Assembly: GCA_012719495.1 (NCBI GenBank)
Contig: JAAYAG010000022.1
Location: forward strand, 1-37,456
Source: Bacteroidales bacterium
GTDB lineage: Bacteria > Bacteroidota > Bacteroidia > Bacteroidales > Prolixibacteraceae
Direction: 5' to 3'
DNA length: 37,456 nucleotides
Position numbers and translations under genes: made by a program. The stretch's first letter is position 1. The number at the start of each line of letters is the position of its first letter. Below are positions 23,180 to 31,131 of the stretch, piece after piece. The notes below the pieces were generated by a model. The model made no database searches. It was given only the letters and a program-made list of their open reading frames with translations, and was not told the DNA's origin.

Positions 23180-23494
23180 ATGAGCGAAACAAGACTTGTG
23201 CCCATGGGCAAATTGCTGAACTTGATTGAAACAGCTGGTTATAAAATGGAATATCATTTTGACGATTTGGTGTTTATTGATAATACATCGTTGCTGTTCC
23301 GCTTCGACCTTGAAGATTATGAAACCGTTCACCTCCATTTCAATACCGAATGTGAAGCAACGGCAGTAGTCAAACTTATACCCTTTTTGATGGGGCTGGC
23401 ACAAGATGAAAAACTGCCATTAAAATTAGGGAGCGATTTTATTCTACGTCAAAAAGTAGGAACAGAAGAAATTGAGGTGATATTTGGAAACTGA
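23180..23494 (+). CDS. unknown 104-residue protein next to nifA
   Basis: This soluble, acidic protein has mixed alpha/beta character, no cysteine motif, signal peptide or membrane helix. I do not recognise its family. It shares orientation with the small gene at 22791, from which a 131-bp repeat-filled gap separates it, and it is convergent with nifA: the two stop codons are adjacent. Context suggests a nif- or Mo-linked role, but nothing in the sequence specifies it. A coding frame on the opposite strand (23162-23404) exists but is less convincing. Confidence 0.6.
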   Translation: MSETRLVPMGKLLNLIETAGYKMEYHFDDLVFIDNTSLLFRFDLEDYETVHLHFNTECEATAVVKLIPFLMGLAQDEKLPLKLGSDFILRQKVGTEEIEVIFGN

Positions 23495-25054
23495 TTACAC
23501 TTTAAACCTCACCGGATCCAATCTATATTTTTTCACCCGCATACCCAGTATCCTTTCGGTAACATTCAGGTTTTTGGCGGCTTGGGCAATGTTGCCTTTA
23601 GTGGCCGTGAGGGCTTCCATTATCAATTGGCATTCTACACGGTCTAGTGCAGCCTGTAATCCCCCTTTGGTTTCGGTTTGCGACGAATCAGCGGTTTGTA
23701 GCGTGGGTGGCAGGTTGTAACTGTGAATCACCTCATCGGTGGTGAGGATACAGCCGCGCTCAACTACATTTTCCAGCTCGCGTACGTTGCCCGGCCACGA
23801 GTAAACCATCAGCATGTTAATGGCCGCCGTTGTTATCCTTTTTACGTTGGTACCGTTTTCTCTGTTGAATTTTTCGATGAAATGATCGACCAGTCCCGGT
23901 ATATCATTGCGCCTTTCCCTCAACGGAGGCACAAAAACAGGAAACACATTAATGCGGTAGAACAAATCTTCACGAAATTTACCTTCCTCAATAAGCTTTT
24001 CCAAATTGCGATTGGTTGCGGTAATAATTCGCACATCCACAGAAATGGGTTTGCTGCTACCCAGTCTTTCAAACTGACGCTCTTGTATTACTCGCAATAG
24101 TTTCACCTGCGTTTGTGCAGGTAAGTCGCCAATCTCGTCGAGGAAGATAGTGCCGCCATCGGCCATTTCGAAGCGGCCTTTGCGCTGACTATCTGCCCCG
24201 GTAAAAGCCCCTTTTTCGTGTCCAAACAGCTCGCTTTCGATGAGCGAATCGGGCAAAGCAGAACAGTTCACCTTAATAATTGGCTTCTCTTTTCGTTGGC
24301 TCGAATAATGAATAGCATCGGCAAAGAGTTCCTTTCCAACCCCGCTTTCCCCACGAATTAGCACTGTGGAGTTGGTCTTAGACACCATTTCGATGAGGTT
24401 ATACACATCGTTCATTTTGCCTGAGTTGCCCACAATATTCTTGGGTTTGTGCCAATTTCCCAGTGAGTTACGAAGTTCTTCGTTGGTTTGCTTCAACTTC
24501 GAAATTTCTTCGGTCTGGTCTTGCCGCGCCTTAACCGATTGGATAATCATCGAACCTACAATCGAGAGTAGACGCACATCGTCGTCGTAGTTATATTTTT
24601 CGCTGAATTTACGGGTAATGCTTAGTGTTCCCACCACATTGGCCTCGTCGAAAACAGGCACACAAATGAAACTTTGTTCTTCGCCAGCAGCCGAAATATG
24701 TTTCTGGGTACGGTTAAGGAACAGTTTCGACTTCGAAATTTCTCGGATAATCACTGGGCGTTTGTATTCTACCACACGGCCAATTATCCCTTCTCCCACT
24801 TCGTACGATCCACGGGCAATTTGAGAATCGCTCAAGCCCGAAGCAGCTTCGATGTTTATTTTGTTTTTGTCGCGGTTCAAAACAGTAAGAAAACTGCTTT
24901 TTGCGCCCAGGTACTGGCAGGTCATATCCAAAACCGACCGTAACAAACCATTGATCTCACCGCCTTTTATTAATCTCCCGCTTATATCAAATAGCAATGA
25001 TAATTCCCTGAGTCCATAACATTTTTCACCATTTCGACTACAAAAATAATCCAT
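23495..25054 (-). CDS. nifA: NifA-type sigma-54-dependent transcriptional activator
   Basis: The 519-residue activator has an N-terminal GAF domain (about 25-175), an AAA+ domain with Walker A GESGVGKE (235-242), the sigma-54 contact loop GAFTGA (282-287) and Walker B TIFLDEIGD (302-310), and a Fis-type helix-turn-helix at the C terminus (about 487-511). The linker between AAA+ and HTH lacks the paired cysteines of oxygen-sensitive NifA proteins. No nifL is present. It probably drives the -24/-12-like promoters of nifH and mop. Whether it senses 2-oxoglutarate or another ligand through GAF is unknown. A VnfA/AnfA-like relative is the main alternative name. Confidence 0.88.
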   Translation of the reverse strand: MDYFCSRNGEKCYGLRELSLLFDISGRLIKGGEINGLLRSVLDMTCQYLGAKSSFLTVLNRDKNKINIEAASGLSDSQIARGSYEVGEGIIGRVVEYKRPVIIREISKSKLFLNRTQKHISAAGEEQSFICVPVFDEANVVGTLSITRKFSEKYNYDDDVRLLSIVGSMIIQSVKARQDQTEEISKLKQTNEELRNSLGNWHKPKNIVGNSGKMNDVYNLIEMVSKTNSTVLIRGESGVGKELFADAIHYSSQRKEKPIIKVNCSALPDSLIESELFGHEKGAFTGADSQRKGRFEMADGGTIFLDEIGDLPAQTQVKLLRVIQERQFERLGSSKPISVDVRIITATNRNLEKLIEEGKFREDLFYRINVFPVFVPPLRERRNDIPGLVDHFIEKFNRENGTNVKRITTAAINMLMVYSWPGNVRELENVVERGCILTTDEVIHSYNLPPTLQTADSSQTETKGGLQAALDRVECQLIMEALTATKGNIAQAAKNLNVTERILGMRVKKYRLDPVRFKV

Positions 25055-25086
25055 ATGCTACTTTTTTAATGTTTTTTCTAACATTA

Positions 25087-25094
25087 CAAATGTA
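25087..25094 (-). promoter_or_regulatory. candidate -7 element for nifA
   Basis: On the minus strand TACATTTG (25094-25087) is a perfect TAnnTTTG match, about 33 bp before the nifA ATG. It sits in a small inverted repeat (TTACA-AA-TGTAA). No -33 TTTG stands at the expected spacing, so confidence is moderate. Confidence 0.45.
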
Positions 25095-25408
25095 AGAAAC
25101 AATAAAAACACTTTAATTAAAGAACATGATATGTGTAAACAATTAACGAAATATTTAAACAGGATTTCAATCGGTCTCGATTTGGATTTGAGTCGGTAAG
25201 ACACTTCTTTAAAAAGCAAAATCTTTGCTCAAAGTTCTTAATAAACTCATATCGATTATTCTAAAGGAATTAAACAACAAAATAATGTATATATAAGATA
25301 TACAGGATCAAAGATTGAAAGAACAAACAACAGGCAAACCAAGCCTCTACATTACTGAAAAAAATATCCTAAAGATTTCAAGGGCGCTGAAAAAGTGTTA
25401 ATAAAGTA

Positions 25409-25440
25409 AGGGCTTGTACAATTTTGTATGTACAAGCCCT
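25409..25440. terminator. strong hairpin downstream of the xylan operon
   Basis: AGGGCTTGTACA (25409-25420) pairs perfectly with TGTACAAGCCCT (25429-25440) around an 8-nt loop. It lies about 170 bp downstream of the GH43 stop and on the minus strand is followed by a moderately T-rich stretch. It may terminate the xylan operon, although the T tract is weak. Confidence 0.5.
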
Positions 25441-25612
25441 ATCCTTGCTATATTTCAACGAAAATAAACTCTTTATTACAAGTATATGAACTTTGTAAAT
25501 TGTTGGAGTGCTAAAATTAGAGCTTACCTAATGATCCGCATTTATTTTAATTAAATTTTTAACGGCATATAATTCATTTAGCAAGATTTATGCACCAACT
25601 TCATTAAGAGAA

Positions 25613-26587
25613 TTATTCGTCGGCGTTGCCATCGATTGTTACTATAGTCCCATCGGGATTATAGTTGAGCTCAACAATTTTCATGCTTCTCAACCATGTT
25701 TTTCCGCCCGACACTTTACTATCGTGATGGAACAAATACCATTTTCCTTTGTATTCTACAATTGAATGGTGTGTCGTCCAGCCAACAACCGGAGTAAGTA
25801 TTACTCCTTGGTAGGTAAATGGCCCATATGGGTTATCCCCCACTGCATAACAAAGCAAATGTGTATTTCCTGTAGAGTATGAGAAATAGTACTTCCCATT
25901 GTATTTGTGCATCCACGGAGCCTCGAAAAATCGACGGTTTTCGTCCTTAGTTAACAACGGCTTTCCGTATGCATCAAGGATGACAACATCATGAGGTTCT
26001 TCTCCGAACTCAGTCATGCTATCGGCCAATTTAGCAACTTTAGCACACAATGCAGGTTCATCGGGTTGTCGTAAATCATCGTTATTTTCATATTTTCCTG
26101 TTTTATAACGCTGAAGTTGACCGCCCCAAATTCCGCCCCAATATAAGTATTGTGTACCGTCATCGTCGACGAAAACTGACTGGTCGATGCTAAACCCACC
26201 TTTCATCGGTTCTGGCAACGGTTTAAATGGACCTTCTGGTTTGTCGCTTACGGCAACGCCAATGCGAAAAATGTCGTCTTTATCTTTTGCAGGGAAGTAC
26301 ATATAATACTTTCCATCTTTACAGGCAACATCGTTCGACCACATTTGCCGTTTAGCCCAAGGTACATCTTTAATATCGAGGGCAACACCATGGTCAACAA
26401 CTTCGCCATTGGGGTCTTCCATTGAATATACATGATAATCTTTCATATCGAAGTGAGCACCGGTATCATCTTCTGGTATTCCTGATTCGATATCATGAGA
26501 AGGATAAATGTATAATTTCCCATTATACACGTGAGCCCTTGGATCAGCAGTGTATATGCTTTTAATTAAATGTCTCGCTTTTTTCAT
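25613..26587 (-). CDS. GH43 family beta-xylosidase/arabinofuranosidase, cytoplasmic
   Basis: The 324-residue protein is a five-bladed-propeller GH43 glycosidase. Likely catalytic residues are D15 (TADPRAHVY, base), D135 (SIDQSVF, pKa modulator) and E222 (FFEAPWMHKY, acid). There is no signal peptide, so it would act on short oligosaccharides after uptake. It is the third gene of an operon with a xylanase and a GPH-family symporter, which supports xylo-oligosaccharide or arabinoxylo-oligosaccharide cleavage. Exact specificity cannot be read from sequence. Confidence 0.88.
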   Translation of the reverse strand: MKKARHLIKSIYTADPRAHVYNGKLYIYPSHDIESGIPEDDTGAHFDMKDYHVYSMEDPNGEVVDHGVALDIKDVPWAKRQMWSNDVACKDGKYYMYFPAKDKDDIFRIGVAVSDKPEGPFKPLPEPMKGGFSIDQSVFVDDDGTQYLYWGGIWGGQLQRYKTGKYENNDDLRQPDEPALCAKVAKLADSMTEFGEEPHDVVILDAYGKPLLTKDENRRFFEAPWMHKYNGKYYFSYSTGNTHLLCYAVGDNPYGPFTYQGVILTPVVGWTTHHSIVEYKGKWYLFHHDSKVSGGKTWLRSMKIVELNYNPDGTIVTIDGNADE

Positions 26588-26694
26588 TTTCTTTATTTTT
26601 TAACCCTCCGAACCCTCTTTAGCAAAAAGTATCCGGATGAAAATTTATACTCCACAAAAAACAAATATTCGTTTTCTAAATTAAGCAATCGAAT

Positions 26695-28107
26695 TTATTG
26701 AAGCTGCCGGTCTCCAATTTTCTTATTTATTTCATCAATAGCATCGTCGCTCAATTCATATTTCGAAATTACAAACATAGCAACAATAAGTAATATAGCA
26801 GGAATGACAGCCACTAGCCATAAAATACCCTGTTGGGCAAAAGCGGATTGAGTAGTAGCATTTGTTTCATCGAATTTTACAAAAGCCAAAACAAAACCAG
26901 GAACTACCCCACCGAGAGCCATACCGGCCTTGAAGAAGATTCCGGTGAGCGCGTTAACAATGCCTGAGATCCTTTTCCCTGAAGTATATTCACCGTATGA
27001 GATAACCTCTGGAATTAAAGCCCACATGTATCCAGTTGCAACGATTACACCTGTTGACTTAATAAATTGGGCGACCAATACCAACCATAACTGACTTTGC
27101 AAGGCAGGAATTACTGAAATGACATAAAGCATTGCCATCCCCAAAATAGCCACTGTTAAGAATATATAAAACATGTTTTTCTTCCCAACCCAGCGTTTAA
27201 TTGCAGGAACCATTGGCAAGAATATAAATGCAGGGATAGATCCCAGCGCTGCAAAATATGGAAGTGCATCAGGAGCCTGAACATTATAAATCATGTAGTA
27301 TGACCCAGCTGAGTTTCCAATGGCCATCATGGCAAAAGCAGTAATAAAAAAGAATGCGATAACTCTTAAGGGTTTATTGCGCTTAAACTCAACCCACAAA
27401 TCGGATACTTTAACCTTTGCAGTTTCTGCAGCATCCATTACTACCTTCTCTTTGGTTTGGGTAAAGCAGAAAATCAATAAAACCAAGCCGATTACGGCAT
27501 ATATAGACATGGTGATAAACCATGCATTGGCCGATTCTGCCGAGTTAATTTTGCCATCGGGTGATAATGCCTTAACAATAATTGGGATTCCATATGCCAC
27601 AGCCAATCCACCAATATTAGCCATAAACATACGCACTGATGTAAGTTTTGTAATTTCTTCTGTGTCGCGTGTAAGCGATGCGTTCAATGCTCCATAAGGA
27701 ACATTTACCAAAGTATAACACATTGACAAACCAACATAGGTAATGTAGGCATAAAGCAATGAGCCAGAGAAACCATTCCAAAAACACAAGATAGCAAATC
27801 CGGTAAGCGGAATACCTCCTAGCACCAGATAAGCACGATATTTCCCGATTTTAGGATTGCGCTTATCAACGAATGCACCAACGAGCGGGTCCCAAACCAC
27901 ATCGACCAAACGAACGATAAGGAACATTACGGCTGCAGCAGCTGCAGATAACCCATATACATTGGTATAAAAAATAAGTAAATACTGGGCGACCGTTTGA
28001 TAAATAAGATTTTGTGCAAGATCACCAGAACCAAAGCCAATGTGTTTCACCATTGACAATTTATAGAACCCTCTGGATTCATTAAAAGACTGTGAAGATT
28101 TTTCCAT
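26695..28107 (-). CDS. GPH-family sugar:cation symporter (MFS)
   Basis: This 470-residue inner-membrane protein has about 12 hydrophobic segments and belongs to the glycoside-pentoside-hexuronide symporter family. The N-terminal region (GFGSGDLAQNLIYQTVAQYLL near 22-42, then DVVWDPLVGAFVDK near 69-82) contains the family's conserved Asp/Pro motif. It lies between the xylanase gene (32-bp gap) and the GH43 gene (107-bp gap) and probably imports xylo-oligosaccharides or xylose with H+ or Na+. Confidence 0.9.
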   Translation of the reverse strand: MEKSSQSFNESRGFYKLSMVKHIGFGSGDLAQNLIYQTVAQYLLIFYTNVYGLSAAAAAVMFLIVRLVDVVWDPLVGAFVDKRNPKIGKYRAYLVLGGIPLTGFAILCFWNGFSGSLLYAYITYVGLSMCYTLVNVPYGALNASLTRDTEEITKLTSVRMFMANIGGLAVAYGIPIIVKALSPDGKINSAESANAWFITMSIYAVIGLVLLIFCFTQTKEKVVMDAAETAKVKVSDLWVEFKRNKPLRVIAFFFITAFAMMAIGNSAGSYYMIYNVQAPDALPYFAALGSIPAFIFLPMVPAIKRWVGKKNMFYIFLTVAILGMAMLYVISVIPALQSQLWLVLVAQFIKSTGVIVATGYMWALIPEVISYGEYTSGKRISGIVNALTGIFFKAGMALGGVVPGFVLAFVKFDETNATTQSAFAQQGILWLVAVIPAILLIVAMFVISKYELSDDAIDEINKKIGDRQLQ

Positions 28108-28139
28108 TTATATTATCGATTTTTAGTAATGTTATTCTT

Positions 28140-29279
28140 CTATTTTGAACTTAATCCTATCTCAATCAATTTATCGACCAGCGGTTTAGGCCTATAATCG
28201 CGATTAAAAAGCAGGGGATAATCTACGCGCCCCGCAATGGGCCAATCGTTACGCCACGATTGGTTATCGGTAAGTCCCCATAAAGTTACTCTGCTCACAT
28301 TTTCCTTGTATTTCAACAAAAGACTAAAAAGATTGATATACCTATCGGTTAGTGCCTGACTTATTGAATCGGGCATTCCGTTAGGATAAGGGTTCATTTC
28401 TTTTGTATACTGAGCATTAAGTGCTATGTCTGCGGATGTATTTTCGAATGGGTTAGGAAGCACGGTGATATCGAGTTCTGTTACCATTATTTGCACCCCA
28501 GTTTTAATAAAAGCTACAATACTTTCCTCATAATCGGTAAACAGTGGGTAATCAAGAGTAATGTGTCCCTGCATGCCTACTGCATCGATTCGAATGCCTT
28601 TTTGTTTCAGATCGGTTACTAATTTTACTACCGCGTCACGACGACCGGGTTTTGCCATTGAATAATCATTGTAATAAAGTTCGACATCGGGGTCGGCTTC
28701 ATTGGCAAATTTGAAGGCTAAGTCGATATATTCGGGACCAATAATTTGATAGAACTTACTTTGCCTGTATTGGCCGTCGTCTTCAAAAGCTTCATTAACA
28801 ACATCCCAACCATGAACGCGGCCTTTATATCGACTAACAACGGTTTGAATATGGGCTTTCATTCGGGCAACAAGGGTATCACGAGATACATCTTTCCCCT
28901 GACTATCAACAAAAAACCATCCGGGAGCCTGAGAGTGCCATACCAAGCAATGTCCAATAACAAACATGTTTCGAGCTTCAGCAAAGGCTATAAACTTGTC
29001 GGCATCATCGAATGTGAATTTTCCTTGTTTGGGTTGAATTTTTTCGCTTTTCATACAGTTTTCTGCCACCACTGAGTTAAAATGTTTTTCAATCAAAGGC
29101 AGGGCCAACGTATCGGAGCCATCTGTTTGAGATGTATTAAGTGCTACTCCAATTAGAAATTTGCCATCGTAAGCATCTTTTAGAGAGTCGTCTTTCGTTT
29201 CGGGACTCTTTTTACCAGAATTACAGGCGACCAAAAAAATAAGTGCCACAAAAAGTAGGCTTTGTAATTTCATCATCAT
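28140..29279 (-). CDS. GH10 endo-1,4-beta-xylanase, lipoprotein
   Basis: Endoxylanase that cuts xylan backbones at the cell surface. I chose the ATG at 29279 (379 residues); the in-frame TTG at 29291 is less likely. A lipoprotein signal with lipobox LVAC (C19) follows. The GH10 catalytic pair is E163 (WDVVNEAF, acid/base) and E268 (VTELDI, nucleophile), and the conserved HCLVWHSQ lies near 110-117. It is the first gene of the xylan operon. No SusC/SusD pair lies in the window. Confidence 0.93.
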   Translation of the reverse strand: MMMKLQSLLFVALIFLVACNSGKKSPETKDDSLKDAYDGKFLIGVALNTSQTDGSDTLALPLIEKHFNSVVAENCMKSEKIQPKQGKFTFDDADKFIAFAEARNMFVIGHCLVWHSQAPGWFFVDSQGKDVSRDTLVARMKAHIQTVVSRYKGRVHGWDVVNEAFEDDGQYRQSKFYQIIGPEYIDLAFKFANEADPDVELYYNDYSMAKPGRRDAVVKLVTDLKQKGIRIDAVGMQGHITLDYPLFTDYEESIVAFIKTGVQIMVTELDITVLPNPFENTSADIALNAQYTKEMNPYPNGMPDSISQALTDRYINLFSLLLKYKENVSRVTLWGLTDNQSWRNDWPIAGRVDYPLLFNRDYRPKPLVDKLIEIGLSSK

Positions 29280-29691
29280 TTTAATTTTCAAAGACTTGTT
29301 TTTAAAAGAATCATAATTGGGAAACAGGTTTTACTGCGTCAACGCTGTAAACGTGTTTTTAGCCAAATGAGACTTTTTTCGACATTAAATTTATAACTAG
29401 ACAAATAAACTATCTCCCGTGGTTCTCTGAATTAAGGAATCGGAAAATTAATTTTTTTTTCCAATAAACGGGTTCAAATAAAAAACGTTATTATTAAAAT
29501 TGGATATTTTGCTTCAAAAGTATAAATCAATGCCGTTTTTTATTAATATTCTTCAAGTACTTTTCTTTTACAAAAAAAATAAAATCGGCTGTTTTTCTTC
29601 TCATTATAAATACAGACACAGAAAAAAGCTCAAATTAACAATGCCAAAAGAATGTAACTGCAGTTGATTTAACCTGTTATTCTTTTGTTTA
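29280..29691. other. 412-bp upstream region of the xylan operon
   Basis: This AT-rich gap has no gene. On the minus strand a TACTTTTG (TAnnTTTG match) lies near 29523, but no -33 partner stands at the expected distance. TGTAAACGTGTTTT (29346-29359) resembles half of a LacI-type operator. A possible hairpin (29646-29686) follows the next gene. None of these is strong. Confidence 0.4.
29646..29686 (-). terminator. possible terminator hairpin after the reactivation-domain gene
   Basis: AAAAGAAT-GT-AAC (29646-29658) pairs with GTTATTCTTTT (29676-29686) with a two-base bulge, 6 bp beyond the stop codon. There is no good T tract on the minus strand, so it may be a weak terminator or a 3'-end stabilising stem. 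Confidence 0.35.
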
Positions 29692-30408
29692 TCAAAGTGT
29701 TGAATGAATGCGCATTATGCAGTTTTTATCACTGCAGATATTGCATTTATAGGCTATACACTTTAGGTTTTCACCTAAACCAATGATGCCGCTGACCGAT
29801 TTCACAGGCAACATCAGAGAACTATCGGTAAGCGAAATTCCGCTGGTGTAATTTTTGAGGAGCGAGAATAATTTATGCTGATCGGAAACATTCCAATTAC
29901 AGTAGCCTGGGCTGTATCGATTCGATACTTCTATGCCTTTCATAAAGGCGATGTTCTTGATATGATCATGAAGGTAATCAACAATAGCTTCGGTCATTGT
30001 GGAGCCAATAAGGTCGGTAATTAATCCTTCAAGTGCTTGGCCTTGCTTCATTAATTGCTTCGAATATTTCTCAATTTTATCTCCGCAAGTTGCAGAAAAC
30101 AACGCCAGTTCCGAACTGTGTTTAAGCGATTGCCACACAACCTTCCCTACATTTAAAACGGTTGAACACAATGTGATTGTATTATCTTCGGGGTTGAATT
30201 GGGGTGAATTATACACAATAAACGCTGCCCGGGCCTCAATCATTGGTTTACAATCGGCAATCAAGGAAGCTATCAATGACAATAGATATTCATCAGCATC
30301 GCCTGGCTGCATTCCCAAACCTCGCAAAATGTAATCGATATCGGCATGGAAGATGTCATTATCAGGGAATAATGTACCCCCTTCATTTTGGATAGAATAA
30401 TCACTCAT
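29692..30408 (-). CDS. MetH-type cobalamin reactivation domain protein
   Basis: The 238-residue protein resembles the C-terminal S-adenosylmethionine-binding activation domain of methionine synthase as a stand-alone unit. The motif NRYSPGYCNW (near 163-172) corresponds to RPAPGYP in MetH, and SLMLPVKSVSGIIGLG follows. The end carries CNICSDKNC, a Cys cluster found in corrinoid-linked reactivation proteins. I chose ATG 30408; a TTG at 30429 would overlap the upstream gene. It lies 13 bp after the corrinoid protein, so both likely work as one unit: the activase reduces and methylates the corrinoid after accidental oxidation. Confidence 0.8.
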   Translation of the reverse strand: MSDYSIQNEGGTLFPDNDIFHADIDYILRGLGMQPGDADEYLLSLIASLIADCKPMIEARAAFIVYNSPQFNPEDNTITLCSTVLNVGKVVWQSLKHSSELALFSATCGDKIEKYSKQLMKQGQALEGLITDLIGSTMTEAIVDYLHDHIKNIAFMKGIEVSNRYSPGYCNWNVSDQHKLFSLLKNYTSGISLTDSSLMLPVKSVSGIIGLGENLKCIAYKCNICSDKNCIMRIHSTL

Positions 30409-30421
30409 TCGAAAGAATAGA

Positions 30422-31096
30422 TTAAGCAATAAGCGAATTAAGGTAACTTACTGCACTTTGAGGGTCTCTGGAGAAATGATCTGCACCAATTTCGATCCGA
30501 AAATCTTCAGTAACAGGTGCCCCTCCAATCATAATTTTTACCAGAGGATAAGCCTTCTTTATTTCTGCGGCAATAGATTTCATATTAGTCATTGTTGTGG
30601 TTAACAACGCTGAAAGACCAACAATAGCGTTCGGATGTTGCGCTATGGCATGAAGAAACTTATCGGCTTTTACATCAACTCCAAGATCAATTACTTCCCA
30701 ACCAGCCCCTTCAACAATCATAGCAACGAGGTTTTTGCCAATATCGTGCAAATCACCGGAAACGGTTCCTATAATAAACTTTCCTTTGCGCTGAACCTGG
30801 CCACTTTGAAAAAAGGGTTTAAGGTGCTCCATGGCAGCATTCATCGCTTTTGCCGATATAAGCATTTGTGGTACAAATATTTTCTTTTGCGAAAATTTCT
30901 CACCTACCCTTTCCATGGCAGCAATAAGCGCTGAATTAAGTATAGTTTCTGGCTCGATTCCTGCATTCAACGCTTGTTGCGTCAACTCATCGGCGCCATC
31001 CATTCCCTTCATTGCAGGTGGAAATGGCGCGGCCTTGTTCACTTTCCCCAGTTCAACACACTCAGATATTTGGACTAAAAACTCTTCTTTATTCAT
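30422..31096 (-). CDS. corrinoid (B12-binding) methyltransferase protein
   Basis: The 224-residue protein has the MetH/MtbC-like cap helices (about 35-95) and the B12-binding Rossmann fold with the signature D115-x-H117-x-x-G120 (SGDLHDIGKN); H117 is the axial cobalt ligand. It is similar in layout to corrinoid proteins of methylamine, methanol and O-demethylase systems. No substrate methyltransferase or methyl acceptor enzyme is next to it; the downstream gene is the reactivation protein and the upstream one is a PgpH-like protein 35 bp away. The methyl donor is unknown. Confidence 0.87.
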   Translation of the reverse strand: MNKEEFLVQISECVELGKVNKAAPFPPAMKGMDGADELTQQALNAGIEPETILNSALIAAMERVGEKFSQKKIFVPQMLISAKAMNAAMEHLKPFFQSGQVQRKGKFIIGTVSGDLHDIGKNLVAMIVEGAGWEVIDLGVDVKADKFLHAIAQHPNAIVGLSALLTTTMTNMKSIAAEIKKAYPLVKIMIGGAPVTEDFRIEIGADHFSRDPQSAVSYLNSLIA

Positions 31097-31131
31097 TATT
31101 CTTCAGCTGGTTAAAAATTATCTCCCTCGTT

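Larger units (their letters stand above)
25055..25612. other. 558-bp gap between nifA and the GH43 gene
   Basis: This gap contains the nifA -7 element (25087-25094), a short hairpin AGCAAA-ATC-TTTGCT (25215-25229) followed on the minus strand by TTTTT, and the strong hairpin at 25409-25440. The rest is AT-rich and shows no gene, repeat or enhancer-type site. No CCTAC-N6-GTAGG copy is found, so nifA does not appear to be autoregulated through that motif. Confidence 0.6.

Noticed and set aside
29346-29359. LacI-type operator upstream of the xylanase
   Set aside because: Only one half fits the consensus, so it is mentioned only in the region entry.
30409-30429. TTG start of the reactivation-domain gene
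   Set aside because: The ATG at 30408 avoids overlap with the corrinoid gene and starts a typical protein. Similar TTG starts at 2649 and 29291 were also rejected for nearby ATGs.
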